The notes under the pieces: model-generated
Told to the model about the DNA's origin: nothing
Seen by the model: the letters and a program-made list of their open reading frames with translations, nothing else
The model's database searches: none
In this document: in pieces, positions 22,451-33,069 of the stretch
Numbering within the stretch: position 1 is the stretch's first letter
Layout: each line of letters opens with the position of its first letter
DNA from: Aradus depressus
Lineage: Eukaryota; Arthropoda; Insecta; Hemiptera; Aradidae
Direction: 5' to 3'
DNA length: 64,000 nt
Assembly: GCA_963662175.1 (NCBI GenBank)
Contig: OY759219.1
Coordinates: 29,182,908 to 29,246,907, forward strand
Program-made: the position numbers and the translations under genes

Positions 22451-22459
22451 ATGTTAAAT

Positions 22460-22570
22460 TTTTAACAGTGATTGTACAGTCCTAAGTCCTAGCTGACTGC
22501 TCCCTCTCCCACACTCAGACTCTGTCTTCTGGGAGGAGGTAGCCTATTTATCTTGTAATGTTTTATCTTT
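22460..22570 (+). repeat. Dispersed retroposon 3' segment
   Basis: Plus-strand copy of the segment at 9090-9200: AGTCCTAGCTGACTGCTCCC and CTGGGAGGAGGTAGCCTATT. Confidence 0.6.
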
Positions 22571-22794
22571 TATTTTGTAATTATCTAAAAGCATTAAATG
22601 AAAAAATCTCGACCCCATATTATAAATATACGCTAAAATCTCGCTAGCATACCAACAACAGAAGGGTACCTGCCTCTGGCTTCCACGGCTTTCCTGAGAC
22701 TCCTACGTTATCAGGCGTCTATGACCCTGGCGGTCGAAATGCCTTAAAGAATAGAAAAAAAACAAAACATGAAAGCAAGCTAAGTCCTTTATGT

Positions 22795-23235
22795 TTGTTA
22801 AACGTTCCTATAAGATTGTCCATATCAACTGTGATTTGTGCCAGTCAAAATTGTTTGAGAATTGGAAAAAGAATGTTGACAGATAAGCTACCAGATTTTT
22901 CCACCCAGAGTCAGAACAAGGGTAGATGCTATAGTCTTATTCAGCCCAACCATGGTTCAAGACCTACGACAATCCCAGATCATTCTTCACCACTCATTCG
23001 CCTTCGCCTTAACCATAATCGGCCCCCTTCCCACCTTCACAAGATTCAAATTCTTCCATCACCATACTGTAGCTGCCAACAGCAAGTAGAAGCGGATGCG
23101 AACCATGTCCTCTTTCAAAACAAGATGGTGCTCCCCACTACGGTCCAATTAATAGTGTCTCGAACCAAAAACCACAAGACATTCTTGATACACTGTTCAG
23201 ATAGGTACATTTCTGTCAACCATATTGTTGTATAA
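22795..23235 (+). pseudogene. LINE ORF2 C-terminal relic
   Basis: The 146-residue frame includes IRLRLNHNRPPSHLHKIQ, then LPSPYCSCQQQVEADANHV. This matches the LINE tail pattern 'RLRLGH-R-PSHL-KI--L-S--C-C----D--H'. The final cysteine of the knuckle is replaced. Upstream residues are weakly conserved and a frameshift is probable. I infer a Jockey- or CR1-like LINE remnant without reverse transcriptase core. Confidence 0.5.
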
Positions 23236-23239
23236 CTTT

Positions 23240-24100
23240 ACATTGTGATTTAATGGTTGATATGCTTAGTCCATAAAGCCACAAACAAGTGTATAGATGT
23301 ACATGACATTTTGTCAGTGTTTAAAACAAATGTATTCTAAATCTGTGTTAAGTAAAATAAGCACTACTTTTGTTGATTAGTTCTTAAGCAGACTGTTACA
23401 TCGTTCTAATCCACAGATAATCTTCAATTTTAAAACATTTTATTGAACTATACCTATTACATCAAAACAGTAAATAGATATTTAACAGGTTTCCTTTTCT
23501 CTACTAAGACCTTTTGTCAGTATGTACAGGAGATCCAGGATGATATAACCATTTTTCTATTAAACTAACGAAATAACCTATTTATCTTTATACCATCTAT
23601 TACACCACTTTTATAATACACTGATTGATGTTATAGTTTATATAAAAAATATAACTAACGTTCTAAGTGACATTTGAATAATTTTATATTTTAAATATAC
23701 ACAGTGCACTGAATAACTGGTATAATAAAGTTGAAATTATATATAAGTAAGAAAATAATAATAATTATAAGTAAGACATAGAAACTCAAACATAAGCATA
23801 AATGATAATAAAAGAATGAAAGATGTTATTGGAGAAAATTAATCAATTAATAAGAGAGAGGAGTGAGTTCCTTGAAGCACCGCTAGATGGCAACACCAAC
23901 CAGTCTAACCTCAACAGCTGTTACTTTTGGTTACAATGGGGTTTACATTATTTATATCAAATTGATATTTACATTTTTTCTTTATTATTATTTTTTCTAT
24001 TTGTTTTATTCTTATTTTTTATTTATTTATTAAAATTTTTTTCTATAGTTTTTTTTTCTGATTAATTATTCCTTTTTTTTTTTTCTTCTTAAAATAAATA
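23240..24100. other. AT-rich stretch, no gene
   Basis: No ORF of note. T-rich low-complexity sequence occupies 23960-24085. A segment CACCGCTAGATGGCAACACC near 23879 is of a kind often found in retroposon 3' ends. Confidence 0.4.
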
Positions 24101-24106
24101 TACTAT

Positions 24107-24365
24107 TTGTTAGGGAATGTATGTAAGTGGGACAAAGGAGTAGAGAAATTCGGGCAGGAGACTAGACTGGTTGCCCCGCTCGCTCGATATTCCCAACCCT
24201 CTCAGTTTTCTGTCTCTCTCACTCCCTTTTATCCCTCCCCCCCTCACCCCCCTGGTACCACAATGTCCACACCCAGTCTCGTTGGGAGAGCATATGGTGC
24301 ACTTTGGAGCAGCGCAAGTACTTCATGAATATCTGAACAGCTTTGGAGCCTCTTCACCTGATTAA
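24107..24365 (+). other. GC-rich block with pyrimidine tract
   Basis: Overlapping open frames of 64-73 residues cover a CT-rich tract (24195-24260) followed by GGAGCAGCGCAAGTACTTCA. No family is recognised. It is probably retroposon-derived. Confidence 0.3.
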
Positions 24366-24521
24366 ATGGCAAACATTGAGTTCCGTTGCGACCAATTAAC
24401 AAAAACAGTGAATTGAGTAGAATCTGTTTGCGTAAATGGAATTTACGGAATTTAGTGAGAAGATATATTTAACAATAAATAAATTGCTTACTAAAATAAC
24501 ACGGCTGAATTTTAATGAACT

Positions 24522-25341
24522 CTATTTTTTTTTTTTTTTTTTTGGCCTTATGTAGGTACAGTAGACTCTCCCTTATCCGGCTTTGCCGGGACCGACATGA
24601 CGCCGGATAACGGAAATCATCAATTAATGAGAAAAAATATATCAATTAAAGCATAAAAAAAAAGTGTTTTTAGATGAGCTAAGGAATAAACACGTATGTA
24701 TTTTGTTGATAACAATTAATTATTACATTGACAAATATGTACATAGGTACTTTACTAGTTAAGTGTTCATTTCTCGATAAGACGATATTGTTGTGCCATG
24801 GACGGAACGGTATCTTTGTTTTTCTATTCTAGGAAACATTTTTTATAAATTTTTGATTTTCATCTATGTATTTATAATAATTTATTTATAGGATATTAGT
24901 GAATTAATAAAATATTGTATTAGCGTTCCCGTTGTAATATAGTATGTTATAAATACAATATACATATGTATGTATAATAAAAATACCTACATAACAGACT
25001 CGTGAGTTACGGAATTATTATGTGCTCGTAAATACACGTGGCTCATATAATTGATAATCTAATAATTGAATGTTAATTGTTAATTTTAGTTTAACACATT
25101 TGATATTATTTTGCGAGCGCCGGTTAACAGAACGCCGGATAAGGGAGAGTCTACTATACCTTTACATATTAGCTATGTCTCATAACGGTATTATCTAGTT
25201 ATTTACGACATCCATGACCCCGGGAGGGAGTTCTATCTACGAAATGAAACTCACTCCCGGACGGGATTCGAACCCGCAAACCATGGTGAGACCATGCGAC
25301 CAAAGCCCTACGCTCTAGCCCGCACGGCCACCATGGCTCCC
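24522..25341 (-). mobile_element. Second tRNA-derived retroposon (SINE-2) with nested pogo-like element
   Basis: On the minus strand the right end reads as a tRNA-like head: GGGAGCCATGGTGGCCGTGC with a perfect B box GGTTCGAATCCC (near 25264-25275). An oligo-T run at 24525-24543 on the plus strand fits the poly(A) tail of the same minus-strand retroposon. A 598-bp TA-flanked element (24559-25156) interrupts it. The head differs from the main SINE family, so this is a separate family or a tRNA pseudogene retroposon. Confidence 0.55.
24559..25156. mobile_element. Pogo-like MITE, 598 bp
   Basis: Left end CAGTAGACTCTCCCTTATCC; right end, reverse strand, TAGTAGACTCTCCCTTATCC (one mismatch at the outermost base). 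TA flanks both ends (24557-24558, 25157-25158). Inverted ends are at least 22 bases. No transposase frame. Confidence 0.9.
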
Positions 25342-25344
25342 AAC

Positions 25345-26026
25345 TAATAATCTGCATCTCTGTGTTAAGGTAATGTGAAGATGGCTGATGTACTGAAAAG
25401 TCATTATTATAAAAAAAATTGGTGAATCGCCGACTATCTACTTCCCCAGTACGAAATAATAAATTTCGTAAAATCTGTAATTTTACAAACTCAACATGAA
25501 ATAATTTACCGTTTACATAAATTTCTTTACACTAAGTGAAGTTTGTGGAAGTAAAACTCCTCTCAGGTACTTCAGTGAACGTCCGCCATATATCACTGGT
25601 AAATTATTTATTTAACAGGTTTGCCAACTAACGTAATTGCATAATGTACAATAACCACAGTGTTCATAGTATATGTTCTAAGTTGAGAAAAGCGGACATT
25701 TTGTAGAAACTTTTAATAAATAAATAAAACAAACAACATTATACAAGAATTATTAATTGGGGCATTACACTTACTTATAAACTAAGAAAAGTTTGCTGAG
25801 TGCTAATCATTTTCATAAGTACATCAGGTACCTAAGTAAGGAAGGGTTGGACTTTCAACTAGGAATGTTTGTTCTGAAATATTTACTTGCAATAACCAAA
25901 TTTAAATATCTGAAAACATTTTTGCGATTTATATCGATATATTGTGAAGCTAATGAAATAAATAAAAACAAAGAACTTGTTTATCTTTTATATTGTTAGG
26001 GTTATCTAGGAGAACCCACTACTTTA
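25345..26026. other. AT-rich stretch with small module element trace
   Basis: A short reversed module element 3' end (GGTGAATCGCCGACTATCTA, CTTCCCCAGTACGAAATAAT) lies at 25420-25470. The rest shows no gene or repeat I can name. Confidence 0.4.
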
Positions 26027-26367
26027 TAGGTTAGGTTAGGTTTTATGACTCATGCCCGGGCTTTAACTACGAGGTCATATCGCCTACTACCAGAGCGCTC
26101 TTTCGTCACTCTGGTGGACACGAGCCCGACTCTAATGTGGGAGTCTTAAATTTTGCCTACCTTAAATTTTTATTGACCTAGGGTAGGGGTCTTTAACGAG
26201 TACCTGACATCGTACAGGCTCGGGGACCATCGCTTAACGTCCCATCCGAAGGACGGCATGCTTAAGTTTATTTTACCTCCCAGATAAAATAAACTAAGGG
26301 CCTCGGTCGGGTTTCGAACCCACGATCTTGAGCTCAGTAAACAAGCATGCATACCACTGAGCTACCG
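26027..26367 (-). mobile_element. Full-length SINE copy, minus strand
   Basis: It runs from the reversed tail AGGTTAGGTTAGGTTTTATG to the head CCACTGAGCTACCG (A box) with B box GTTTCGAACCC intact. No clear target duplication was found. Short open frames inside are SINE sequence, not genes. Confidence 0.9.
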
Positions 26368-26375
26368 ATTTTGAT

Positions 26376-26520
26376 TTTCAGCCAAATCGGCTAGAGGGAG
26401 GGGGGAGAATACTATATTTCAATTCAAAACCCCATAAGGATGACAACTATTAAATTTCAGCAAAATCGGTCGAAAGGAAGGGGGAGGACCACAGAGGAAT
26501 TACATTAATTTCAGGACATT
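26376..26520 (+). repeat. Module element fragment
   Basis: Two successive modules are seen: TTTTCAGCCAAATCGGC, AACCCCATAAGGATGACAAC and AAATCGGTCGAAAGGAAGG. Confidence 0.65.
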
Positions 26521-26539
26521 ATCATCCCCTTATTTTTTC

Positions 26540-26935
26540 CCAAGAGTTTGGAGACCCTCCCGCCCCCGCGCGCAATATCCTTTACCCCTAGATTCAGAGT
26601 TGGCTACCCTGGCCAGCCAACGTTAAACAGTGTTTGAGGGAGAGTGACGACTTAGTTGACTAATTCTGGTTGTGATTCACTGACGACGTTCTACAGGTTG
26701 TCACCATGTTCTGAACTCTGGCTTCCGGCTGGAGCTGAGACAGCTCTTGTCAGCCTCTCTAGCTGATGTCTGATGGTTACAAGAACGGGGTGGTGCGTCC
26801 TTCATCAATCCTTGTTTGGGGTCCACTTGAACAGATCTCTGTCCTTGGTCCTAGCAGATAGAGCACCTCTGGGGATTGTATGCAACAACCCCACAGTCAC
26901 CACCCACATCCTAACTCACTTCACAACAAATCCTT
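26540..26935. other. GC-moderate block, unassigned
   Basis: A 97-residue frame starting at 26773 runs from this block into module element sequence and has no domain. The block contains CTCCCGCCCCCGCGCGC near 26557. I cannot assign it. It may be a retroposon UTR. Confidence 0.35.
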
Positions 26936-27230
26936 ATAGATTTTACTTCTCTGATTATACGAAGTATAGGGGTAGTTATGCACTCTGTGAAAAATTCAAT
27001 GCGGAGTTTTCAAAGGACTTTGAAGTTTTCCGAATTCCTGATTCAAAAGTGAAAAAAAAAATATAATGTGTAATGACACGAAATGTTATATTTTTATTCA
27101 GAACCCTCTATGGACGACACCAATTGATTTTCAGTCAAATCGGCCGAAGGGGAGGAGGGCTTGAAAGTATTGACACGAAGTTCCATATGTAAATTTAAAG
27201 CCCTATTATGACGACACATATTAATGAACA
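26936..27230 (+). repeat. Module element copy, 5' part
   Basis: It starts at TTTACTTCTCTGATTATACG and AAGTATAGGGGTAGTTATG (the 5' hairpin region). It then follows the standard order: GAAAAATTCAATGCGGAGTT, TGACACGAAATG, AAATCGGCCGAAGGGGAGG and a second module. It stops at the next SINE. Confidence 0.8.
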
Positions 27231-27509
27231 GAGGGCGCAGGTAGCTCAGTGGTATGAGTGCTTGCCTTCTGAGCTCAAGGTCGTGGGTTCGAAACCCGAC
27301 CGAGGCCCTTAGTTTATTTTATCTGGGAGGTAAAATAAACTTAAGCACGCCGTCCTTCGGATGGGACGTTAAAGCGATGGTCCCGAGCCTGTACGATGTC
27401 AGGTACTCGTTAAAGACGAGTCGGGCTCATGTCCGAAAGAGTGCTCTGGTAGTAGGCGATATGACCTCGTAGTTAAAGCCAGGGCATGAGTCACAATAAC
27501 TAACTAAAC
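27231..27509 (+). mobile_element. SINE copy, internally deleted, ACTA tail
   Basis: A box AGCTCAGTGGTA and B box GGTTCGAAACC are intact. About 60 bases between GTTAAAGAC and GAGTCGGGCTC are deleted. It ends CACAATAACTAACTAAAC. The 72-residue frame over it (27254-27472) is not a gene. Confidence 0.9.
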
Positions 27510-27559
27510 TTTGAGTCTGACACACATGTGATTATTTACATTTATAACAATATTATTAA

Positions 27560-27790
27560 AAAAAAGTCGGTGAATCACGATGATTTGGTTGAAAAACAAT
27601 AGGTGTCATGGTTAGAGGGTTTTGTGGATTCACCTATAAAATTTCGTGTCGATACATTCATTCTATCGGGAGTTATCGTGTTCACAGACACACAGCCAGA
27701 CTTTTTTTTTTTTCATATTTAGAATCTAGAGGTCGGAAAACATGAAATTACGTTGAAAACATCTCATCGAATATTTGGCTGATGTAATAA
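27560..27790 (-). repeat. Module element copy
   Basis: It contains GTCGGTGAATCACGATG, TACATTCATTCTATCGGGAG and TTATCGTGTTCACAGACACA in reverse order relative to plus copies, with the central modules deleted. Confidence 0.7.
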
Positions 27791-28019
27791 CTTCTTTTTT
27801 ATTTTGTATAGCTGCGGAAATAAAAATAAGATATTATGAATAAAAAATAAAATAAATACTTGAAAATATATGATTTTCAAAAATAATAATTTCAAATTTC
27901 AAATGCATAGCTATAATCGTTTTTGAATTAGAGAGCAATTGCTAAAAATCACAGTTAGTCGTTCTTTTTAAACCGGCCCCAGTAGACCGTGTATATATAC
28001 AAAATTAATCATATGTTTA

Positions 28020-28250
28020 GACATTCCCGGCGACCCCAAAACCTGGCCAAGAAGGAGGCGAAGAGCTATTCAGAGAAGGTGCTGGTTTATTCAGGAGCCT
28101 TGGCTTGGGTCTAAGTCACAAAGGAACCCAGGGTCCTTATATCAAGGGATTGGAACCAGAACCGCTCTTAAGGCTAGTGATCACCGCCCCTCGAGAAAAT
28201 ATGTTAGGAAGACAGGTTGGACTTTATAGGCCGGAAAATAGGACGCATAA
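28020..28250 (+). pseudogene. LINE endonuclease (APE-type) relic
   Basis: One frame reads WFIQEPWLGSK, then NPGSLYQGIGTRTALKASD. The 'QEPW' motif followed by a G-I-G-x-R-T-A segment is characteristic of the N-terminal apurinic-type endonuclease of Jockey/R1/I-group LINEs (E is catalytic). The frame is short, and the remaining endonuclease and RT are gone. Confidence 0.45.
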
Positions 28251-28479
28251 GGGGGGGGATCCATTCATCCGGAATCAAAAATAGTATCCTAGCTTCTTGG
28301 TCAACAGAGTCATAAAACTTTGTGTGGCGTAGCTTTTAGAGTGGCTCTAATTATGAAAGGCCGTATAATACATGAGAAATTGTAGTGGACGGCTACTCTA
28401 ATTAACAATAATATTTATTTTAATTAAACCAATTTGTATTTATTTTTATTATTTATTTATTTTATTTATTTTTTTCTCT

Positions 28480-28720
28480 CTTTCAGTTATGTTAAAAAAA
28501 ATTGTTTCCATCTCTTCTTCACATTATTATTAAGTTTCTGGTCCATGACTAATTTGTTTCTTTGTATTCTGTAGGCCCTGAAGAAGAAAATAAATAGTTT
28601 TCGAAACGTTGGCCAAATTTTGAATTTATCATTTACACGACAGAACCTCGAATTCCTTCTACATTGAAAAGATACTGTCGACTCTATTAATCATTATAAC
28701 ATAATATGTTATGTATATTA
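28480..28720 (+). repeat. Dispersed repeat with CTGAAGAA/GAAACGTTGG motif
   Basis: GGCCCTGAAGAAGAAAATAA and TTTTCGAAACGTTGG repeat the block at 9944-9990. GATACTGTCGACTCTATTAA is the inverted counterpart of a segment at 9808-9830. It is probably a retroposon 3' end. Confidence 0.5.
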
Positions 28721-28757
28721 AACATAAAGATAGCTTATAAATTAAAGTATTACATCA

Positions 28758-28988
28758 AGAGGTCATATCGCCTACTACCAGAGCACTCTTTCACACCACT
28801 TATAGACATGAGCCTGACTACTGTGGGAGACTTAAGTTTGGCTGGTTCATTCATCTAGGATAGGTGCAACGAGCACGTTCCCATTCGAAGGACATGCTCA
28901 AGTTTTTATCATTTCCCAGATAAAACCTAAGGGCTTCGGCAGGGTTTTGAACCCGCGATCTTGAGCACTGTAGACAAACACTCACAGT
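28758..28988 (-). mobile_element. SINE copy, shortened
   Basis: Reverse SINE body with several internal deletions. It starts AGAGGTCATATCGCCTAC and ends GAACCCGCGATCTTGAGC. Confidence 0.8.
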
Positions 28989-28991
28989 TCG

Positions 28992-29324
28992 TGAGTTATT
29001 ATGACTCAAGCCCGGGCTTTAGCTACGAGTTCATATCGCCTACTACCAGAGCGCTCTTTCGTCTAGTGGACATGAGCCCGACTCTACTATTGGGGTCCTA
29101 AATTTTGCCTACCCTAAATTTTTATTCATCTAGAATAGGGGTCTTTAAGTAGTAGTTGACATGTACAGACTCAGAATCATCGCTTTACGTCCCTTCCAAA
29201 GACGGCGTGTTTAAGTTTATTCTACCTCCCAGATAAAATAAACTAAGGGCCTCGGCCGGGCTTTGAACCCACGATCTTGAGCTCAGTAAACAAGCACGCA
29301 TACCACTGAGCTACCGGCGCCCTC
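28992..29324 (-). mobile_element. SINE copy, near full length, abutting the previous copy
   Basis: From TTATTATGACTCAAGCCCGG to the head CTGAGCTACCGGCGCCCTC. The two copies are in the same orientation with only a few bases between them. Confidence 0.9.
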
Positions 29325-29337
29325 GAGACACATGTGA

Positions 29338-29450
29338 TTAGTGTTAATAATGTATTGACACGAAATTTCATATGTAAATTGAATGCCCTATTAGGACTCC
29401 TATTAATTTTAGGTTAGGGTAGTTAGTTAGGGGGGATCAGAGGGATATTC
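29338..29450 (+). repeat. Module element fragment
   Basis: TGTATTGACACGAAATTTCA and TATGTAAATTGAATGCCC, then a GGGGGGATCAGAGGG segment. Confidence 0.65.
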
Positions 29451-29799
29451 AACTCATAGATGGGTAATTCCACTAAATTGCACTAGCTCGACGCGCATGC
29501 GCAGAAAATCAAAAAACTTGCGTCGAGCCAGTGCAAAATAACCAATGGCATTGGATTCTACGAAAAATTTCCGATCAATTATGTGTTTTGAAAATTTTTT
29601 TTCATTAAAAATCACATTTTGTATTGCAGAAATGAATTTTCTATTTTTTAATTTGGAAAATTGAAAAATTCAGAAGAATTGCTCTGTACGGTGCAATTGT
29701 TTAGATAATGGCTCCAAATTTTCAGAAACTTCATATTTTCAGACAAGAAAACTGCTAGCCAAATTTGAATTAAATCCAAGATGGTGACCCTTAATTCGT

Positions 29800-29995
29800 C
29801 GTACATTTGACGTGGAATTACACAGATCCCAATAACTGCCGATATAATGAATGTATCGACGCAAAATTTAGTCTGAAGCCACAATGTAAGTCAAATATTG
29901 AGTTTTAGCCCAAGTGGTCGATTGGCTTTGGAGGAGGAGCGAAAACGTAATTGATTAATTCGTGCTGAGGAAGAACATAGTCGGTGATTCACTAA
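29800..29995 (+). repeat. Module element, 3' terminal fragment
   Basis: AACTGCCGATATAATGAATG, GACGCAAAATTTAGTCTGA, GGAGCGAAAACGTAATTGAT and AGTCGGTGATTCACTAAAGA. This is the normal 3' order. Confidence 0.75.
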
Positions 29996-30340
29996 AGACT
30001 TTAATCAAGTTTCTTTTCAATTTCTGCCCAGAGTTCCTCACCATTCTAAATACTGTCCTATTATAAGACAAAAGAAGGTTAAGAAAAGTGATAAAATAAT
30101 TCCCCAGTTGAATGAAGGAGGGAGCCTTGAGGATTGATATGGTCATTTTGTAGCATGATAGAAACCCAAGGAAACAGCTGTTTGGGTTCTCACAGCTGAC
30201 TGATATCTTAAGATAACCTCATTACCTCAAGGAGGAAGGTTACAGTGATCAGGTTATGTCATGCTTGTTTGAGTATATCATTACTATATGCAGGGTCCTT
30301 GCTTCTACTTCCCCAGATATACCAAGTATAGGGGAAGTTA

Positions 30341-30626
30341 TAGGTTAGGTTTTATGACTCATGCCCGGGCTTTAACTATGAGGTCATTTCGCCTACTACC
30401 AGAGCGCTCTTTCACTTTGGTGGACATGAGCCCGACTCTACTGTGGGAGTCCTAAATTTTATCTACCCTAAATTTTTATTTACCTAGGGTAGGGGTCTTT
30501 ATAACCTGACATCGTACAGGCTCGGGACCATCGTTTAACGTCCCATTCGAAGGATGGCGTGCTTAAGTTTATTTTACCTCCCAGATAAAATAAACTCGGT
30601 CGGGTTTCGAACCCACGATCTTGAGC
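30341..30626 (-). mobile_element. SINE copy, head-truncated (left arm of inverted pair)
   Basis: It runs from the reversed tail TAGGTTAGGTTTTATGACTC to the B-box region GGGTTTCGAACCCACGATC. The A box is missing. Confidence 0.88.
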
Positions 30627-30692
30627 TTGAAATATTATTTCAATAAAAGTATTAAATATAAACAAATTATTTAATATAAAGAGGTATTAAAT

Positions 30693-30931
30693 ATAAACTT
30701 AAGCACGCCGTCTTTCGGATGGGTCTTTAAGCGATGGTCCCGAGCCTGTACCCTATCAGGTACTCGTTAAAGACCCCTGCCCCTAGGTGAATAAAAATTT
30801 AGGATAGGCAAAATTTAGGACTTCCACAGTAAACTCGGGCTCATGTCCACCAGAGTGACAAAAGAGCGCTCTGGTAGTAGGCGATATGACCTCGTAGTTA
30901 AAGCCCGGGCATGAGTCATAAAACCTAACCT
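30693..30931 (+). mobile_element. SINE copy, head-truncated (right arm of inverted pair)
   Basis: It starts at AAACTTAAGCACGCCGTC and ends CATAAAACCTAACC. It opposes the copy at 30341-30626 with a 66-base spacer, so both arms of about 240 bases can pair. Confidence 0.88.
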
Positions 30932-30959
30932 ATAAACAAAGTAAAATATTCCAACATTC

Positions 30960-31110
30960 AGTTACATATGATAAAAATATTTAAATGCACTTGTCCTCTG
31001 GATCACAAGACTTATACTGACTTAAGCCCTTTTGCCCAAACACCAGAGATTTCCAAACCATCTAAGTATGTTTCTGTTTAACGGAAATAAATATTATTAT
31101 TATTATTATT
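30960..31110 (+). repeat. LINE-type 3' end with ATT tail
   Basis: It ends TTTAACGGAAATAAAT followed by seven ATT units. The same TTTAACGGAAATAAA terminus closes repeats near 36280, 49020 and 59625, so it marks a retroposon family with an ATT-repeat tail. Confidence 0.6.
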
Positions 31111-31449
31111 ATTTCATTTTTATTTTAGGATATTTGTGCTTTCTATATTCGCTCTGATATTACCTGAAGACATTTTCACCCACTCTACTCGTATGATATG
31201 AACAGTTGACAGTTGAAATGTGAAAGATGAAGTTGAAGTTCTACGTCCCAATATCCCAGGATCTCTAAACGTTTTTGGATGAACCCAATGGAACTGTTTT
31301 CAATAAATAATTCAACGCCTTCATTCAACTACTCCGATATATTGACTCCTCGTCTCAGGCCAGGATTTGCCTGTCTTCAGAAAGATATGAGCTAGGTCCT
31401 GCTTTCTTTAGTCCTTACAAAAAAAAATACTTAAAAAGCTCATCTTTTA

Positions 31450-31840
31450 CTTCCCAGCTATATGATGTATAGGGAAAGTTATGTAATAGGTAAAAAAATC
31501 GATGCAAAGTTTTCAGCGGAATTTCATATTTTCTAAACTTCATTCCAAGTATGAAAAAAAAAAAAAAAATTCTCTCTGTGTCACTGTGAACACGATAAAT
31601 CCCGATAGAATGGATGTATCATCACGAAATTTTATATTTGTGTCCAAAAACCTCTAAGGACGAAACTTGCTAAATTTAAGAGAAATCGATCAAAGGAGAG
31701 GGGGAGATTAGGGGGAGGTTTAATACAAAAGCTATAATAACTCCCGTTGTAATGAGTGTATTGACACGAAATTTCGAAATTATTTTCAGCGGAACCAGCC
31801 GAAGGGAAGGGGGACCAGAGAAGAAGGTGCTACTTCCTCC
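31450..31840 (+). repeat. Module element copy
   Basis: 5' hairpin region ACTTCCCAGCTATATGATG and GTATAGGGAAAGTTATG, then two modules with GATAGAATGGATGTATCATC and AACTCCCGTTGTAATGAGTG. It ends near GGAACCAGCCGAAGGGAAG. Confidence 0.8.
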
Positions 31841-31855
31841 TCCTCCATATTCTTG

Positions 31856-31858
<3 letters not shown>

Positions 31859-31904
<46 letters not shown>
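31859..31904. repeat. (TA)n microsatellite
   Basis: Forty-six bases of uninterrupted TA. Confidence 0.95.
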
Positions 31905-31907
<3 letters not shown>

Positions 31908-33060
31908 GCGGTCTGTTTGACCCTACATGGACATCTCTTGTGGAGAGGGAGAAACACTGCCGAAACAGACCACGCCTCCTGGAGTGAGAGTAAGGTTGCA
32001 TGGAGGTTATTCAGATTGCATAGAAGTAATAACGTTAATTATATTTATTGATGATTGGTACGCATAAAACAATATACTGTATTATTGTAGTTTGGATATG
32101 TGTATCAGAAAATTGTTTAAAAAAAATATATATATATATTTTATTGTTTAAAAATATAAAAATATAAGGCCATAAAAATGGTAGCCAATCAAATGCCGAG
32201 ATGGAAGGAGGAGGCAGTCCCAAGAAGGCAGAGTGTCTGTCGTATGAGAGAACTGTTCAGAGTAAGGTGGTCAAAAGTGCGGAAAGTAAAACAAAAAATG
32301 TGAGTGAGTTAGTTTAAAAAAAAAAATATATAAAGTGTGTGTGAGATGGAAGAAAGGCACTCAGGGGAAGTGTCCCGAACAACTCCTACTATAGCGAAAA
32401 ATGGAAACATGACGAGTATGAGCTAAATTAGGATCCGAAGACAGAAGAAAACCAACGTGGCCACAATGTCTACCACCATCTAGAACTTACCATGTTGAAA
32501 GCATCATTCCACCAATACGAACAATAGGAGAAAGGACAAACGTCCTGCAGGTTCAGTAAATGTTGTGTAAAAAAAAAAAAAAAAGGAAAATATCTATGTG
32601 TGTAAAAGATTTGTGTCACTAACCCATAAAAATATGTCTTTTATGAATTTTAAATATATAAAAATGTAACAACTTATTTTAAAGTTTTTTTTATTTATAA
32701 AAAAAAATATATATATAACCAGGTCATATCGTAATATAATTGCATATAACTTTTATTCTTAAATTTAAATATTAATAATTTTAAATGTAAGCGAGTATAA
32801 GTACCGTTTCATAATTGGCTCCCGAAAGCAGGGACTTTTAAAAATTAAATTAGAATAAAAATGTAAGATAGAAAAAAACTACCGTTACAATATATATATT
32901 TTTAAAATTTATTTTATCTCCTATATATTTAATTAGACACATTTCATTTCGTATGATTTCTTCATAATGAAGCTGTTAATTTAATTACTTTTGTACTATT
33001 AGTTTATTCATTTATTTTTATAGTTATTTTATCATTATTTATTTTATTGTATTTTCTTAT
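31905..33060. other. AT-rich stretch, unassigned
   Basis: A segment with TCTGTTTGACCCTACATGG and CTGCCGAAACAGACCACG (31913-31975) directly follows the TA repeat and may be a retroposon fragment. The rest has no ORF above 62 residues and no family I recognise. Confidence 0.35.
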
Positions 33061-33069
33061 TTAGTATTA

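Noticed and set aside
22083..22457. 124-residue membrane-like ORF
   Set aside because: Translation of a T-rich low-complexity tract. The hydrophobicity is a composition effect.
23823..24065. 80-residue ORF
   Set aside because: The second half is T-rich low-complexity sequence and no domain is visible.
25255..25341. Second tRNA gene (minus strand)
   Set aside because: B box is perfect, but the sequence continues as a retroposon body and poly(A), so a tRNA-derived SINE is more likely.
26170..26352. Short protein-coding gene
   Set aside because: The frame lies entirely in SINE sequence. The same peptide pieces recur at 27254-27472 and 30480-30665.
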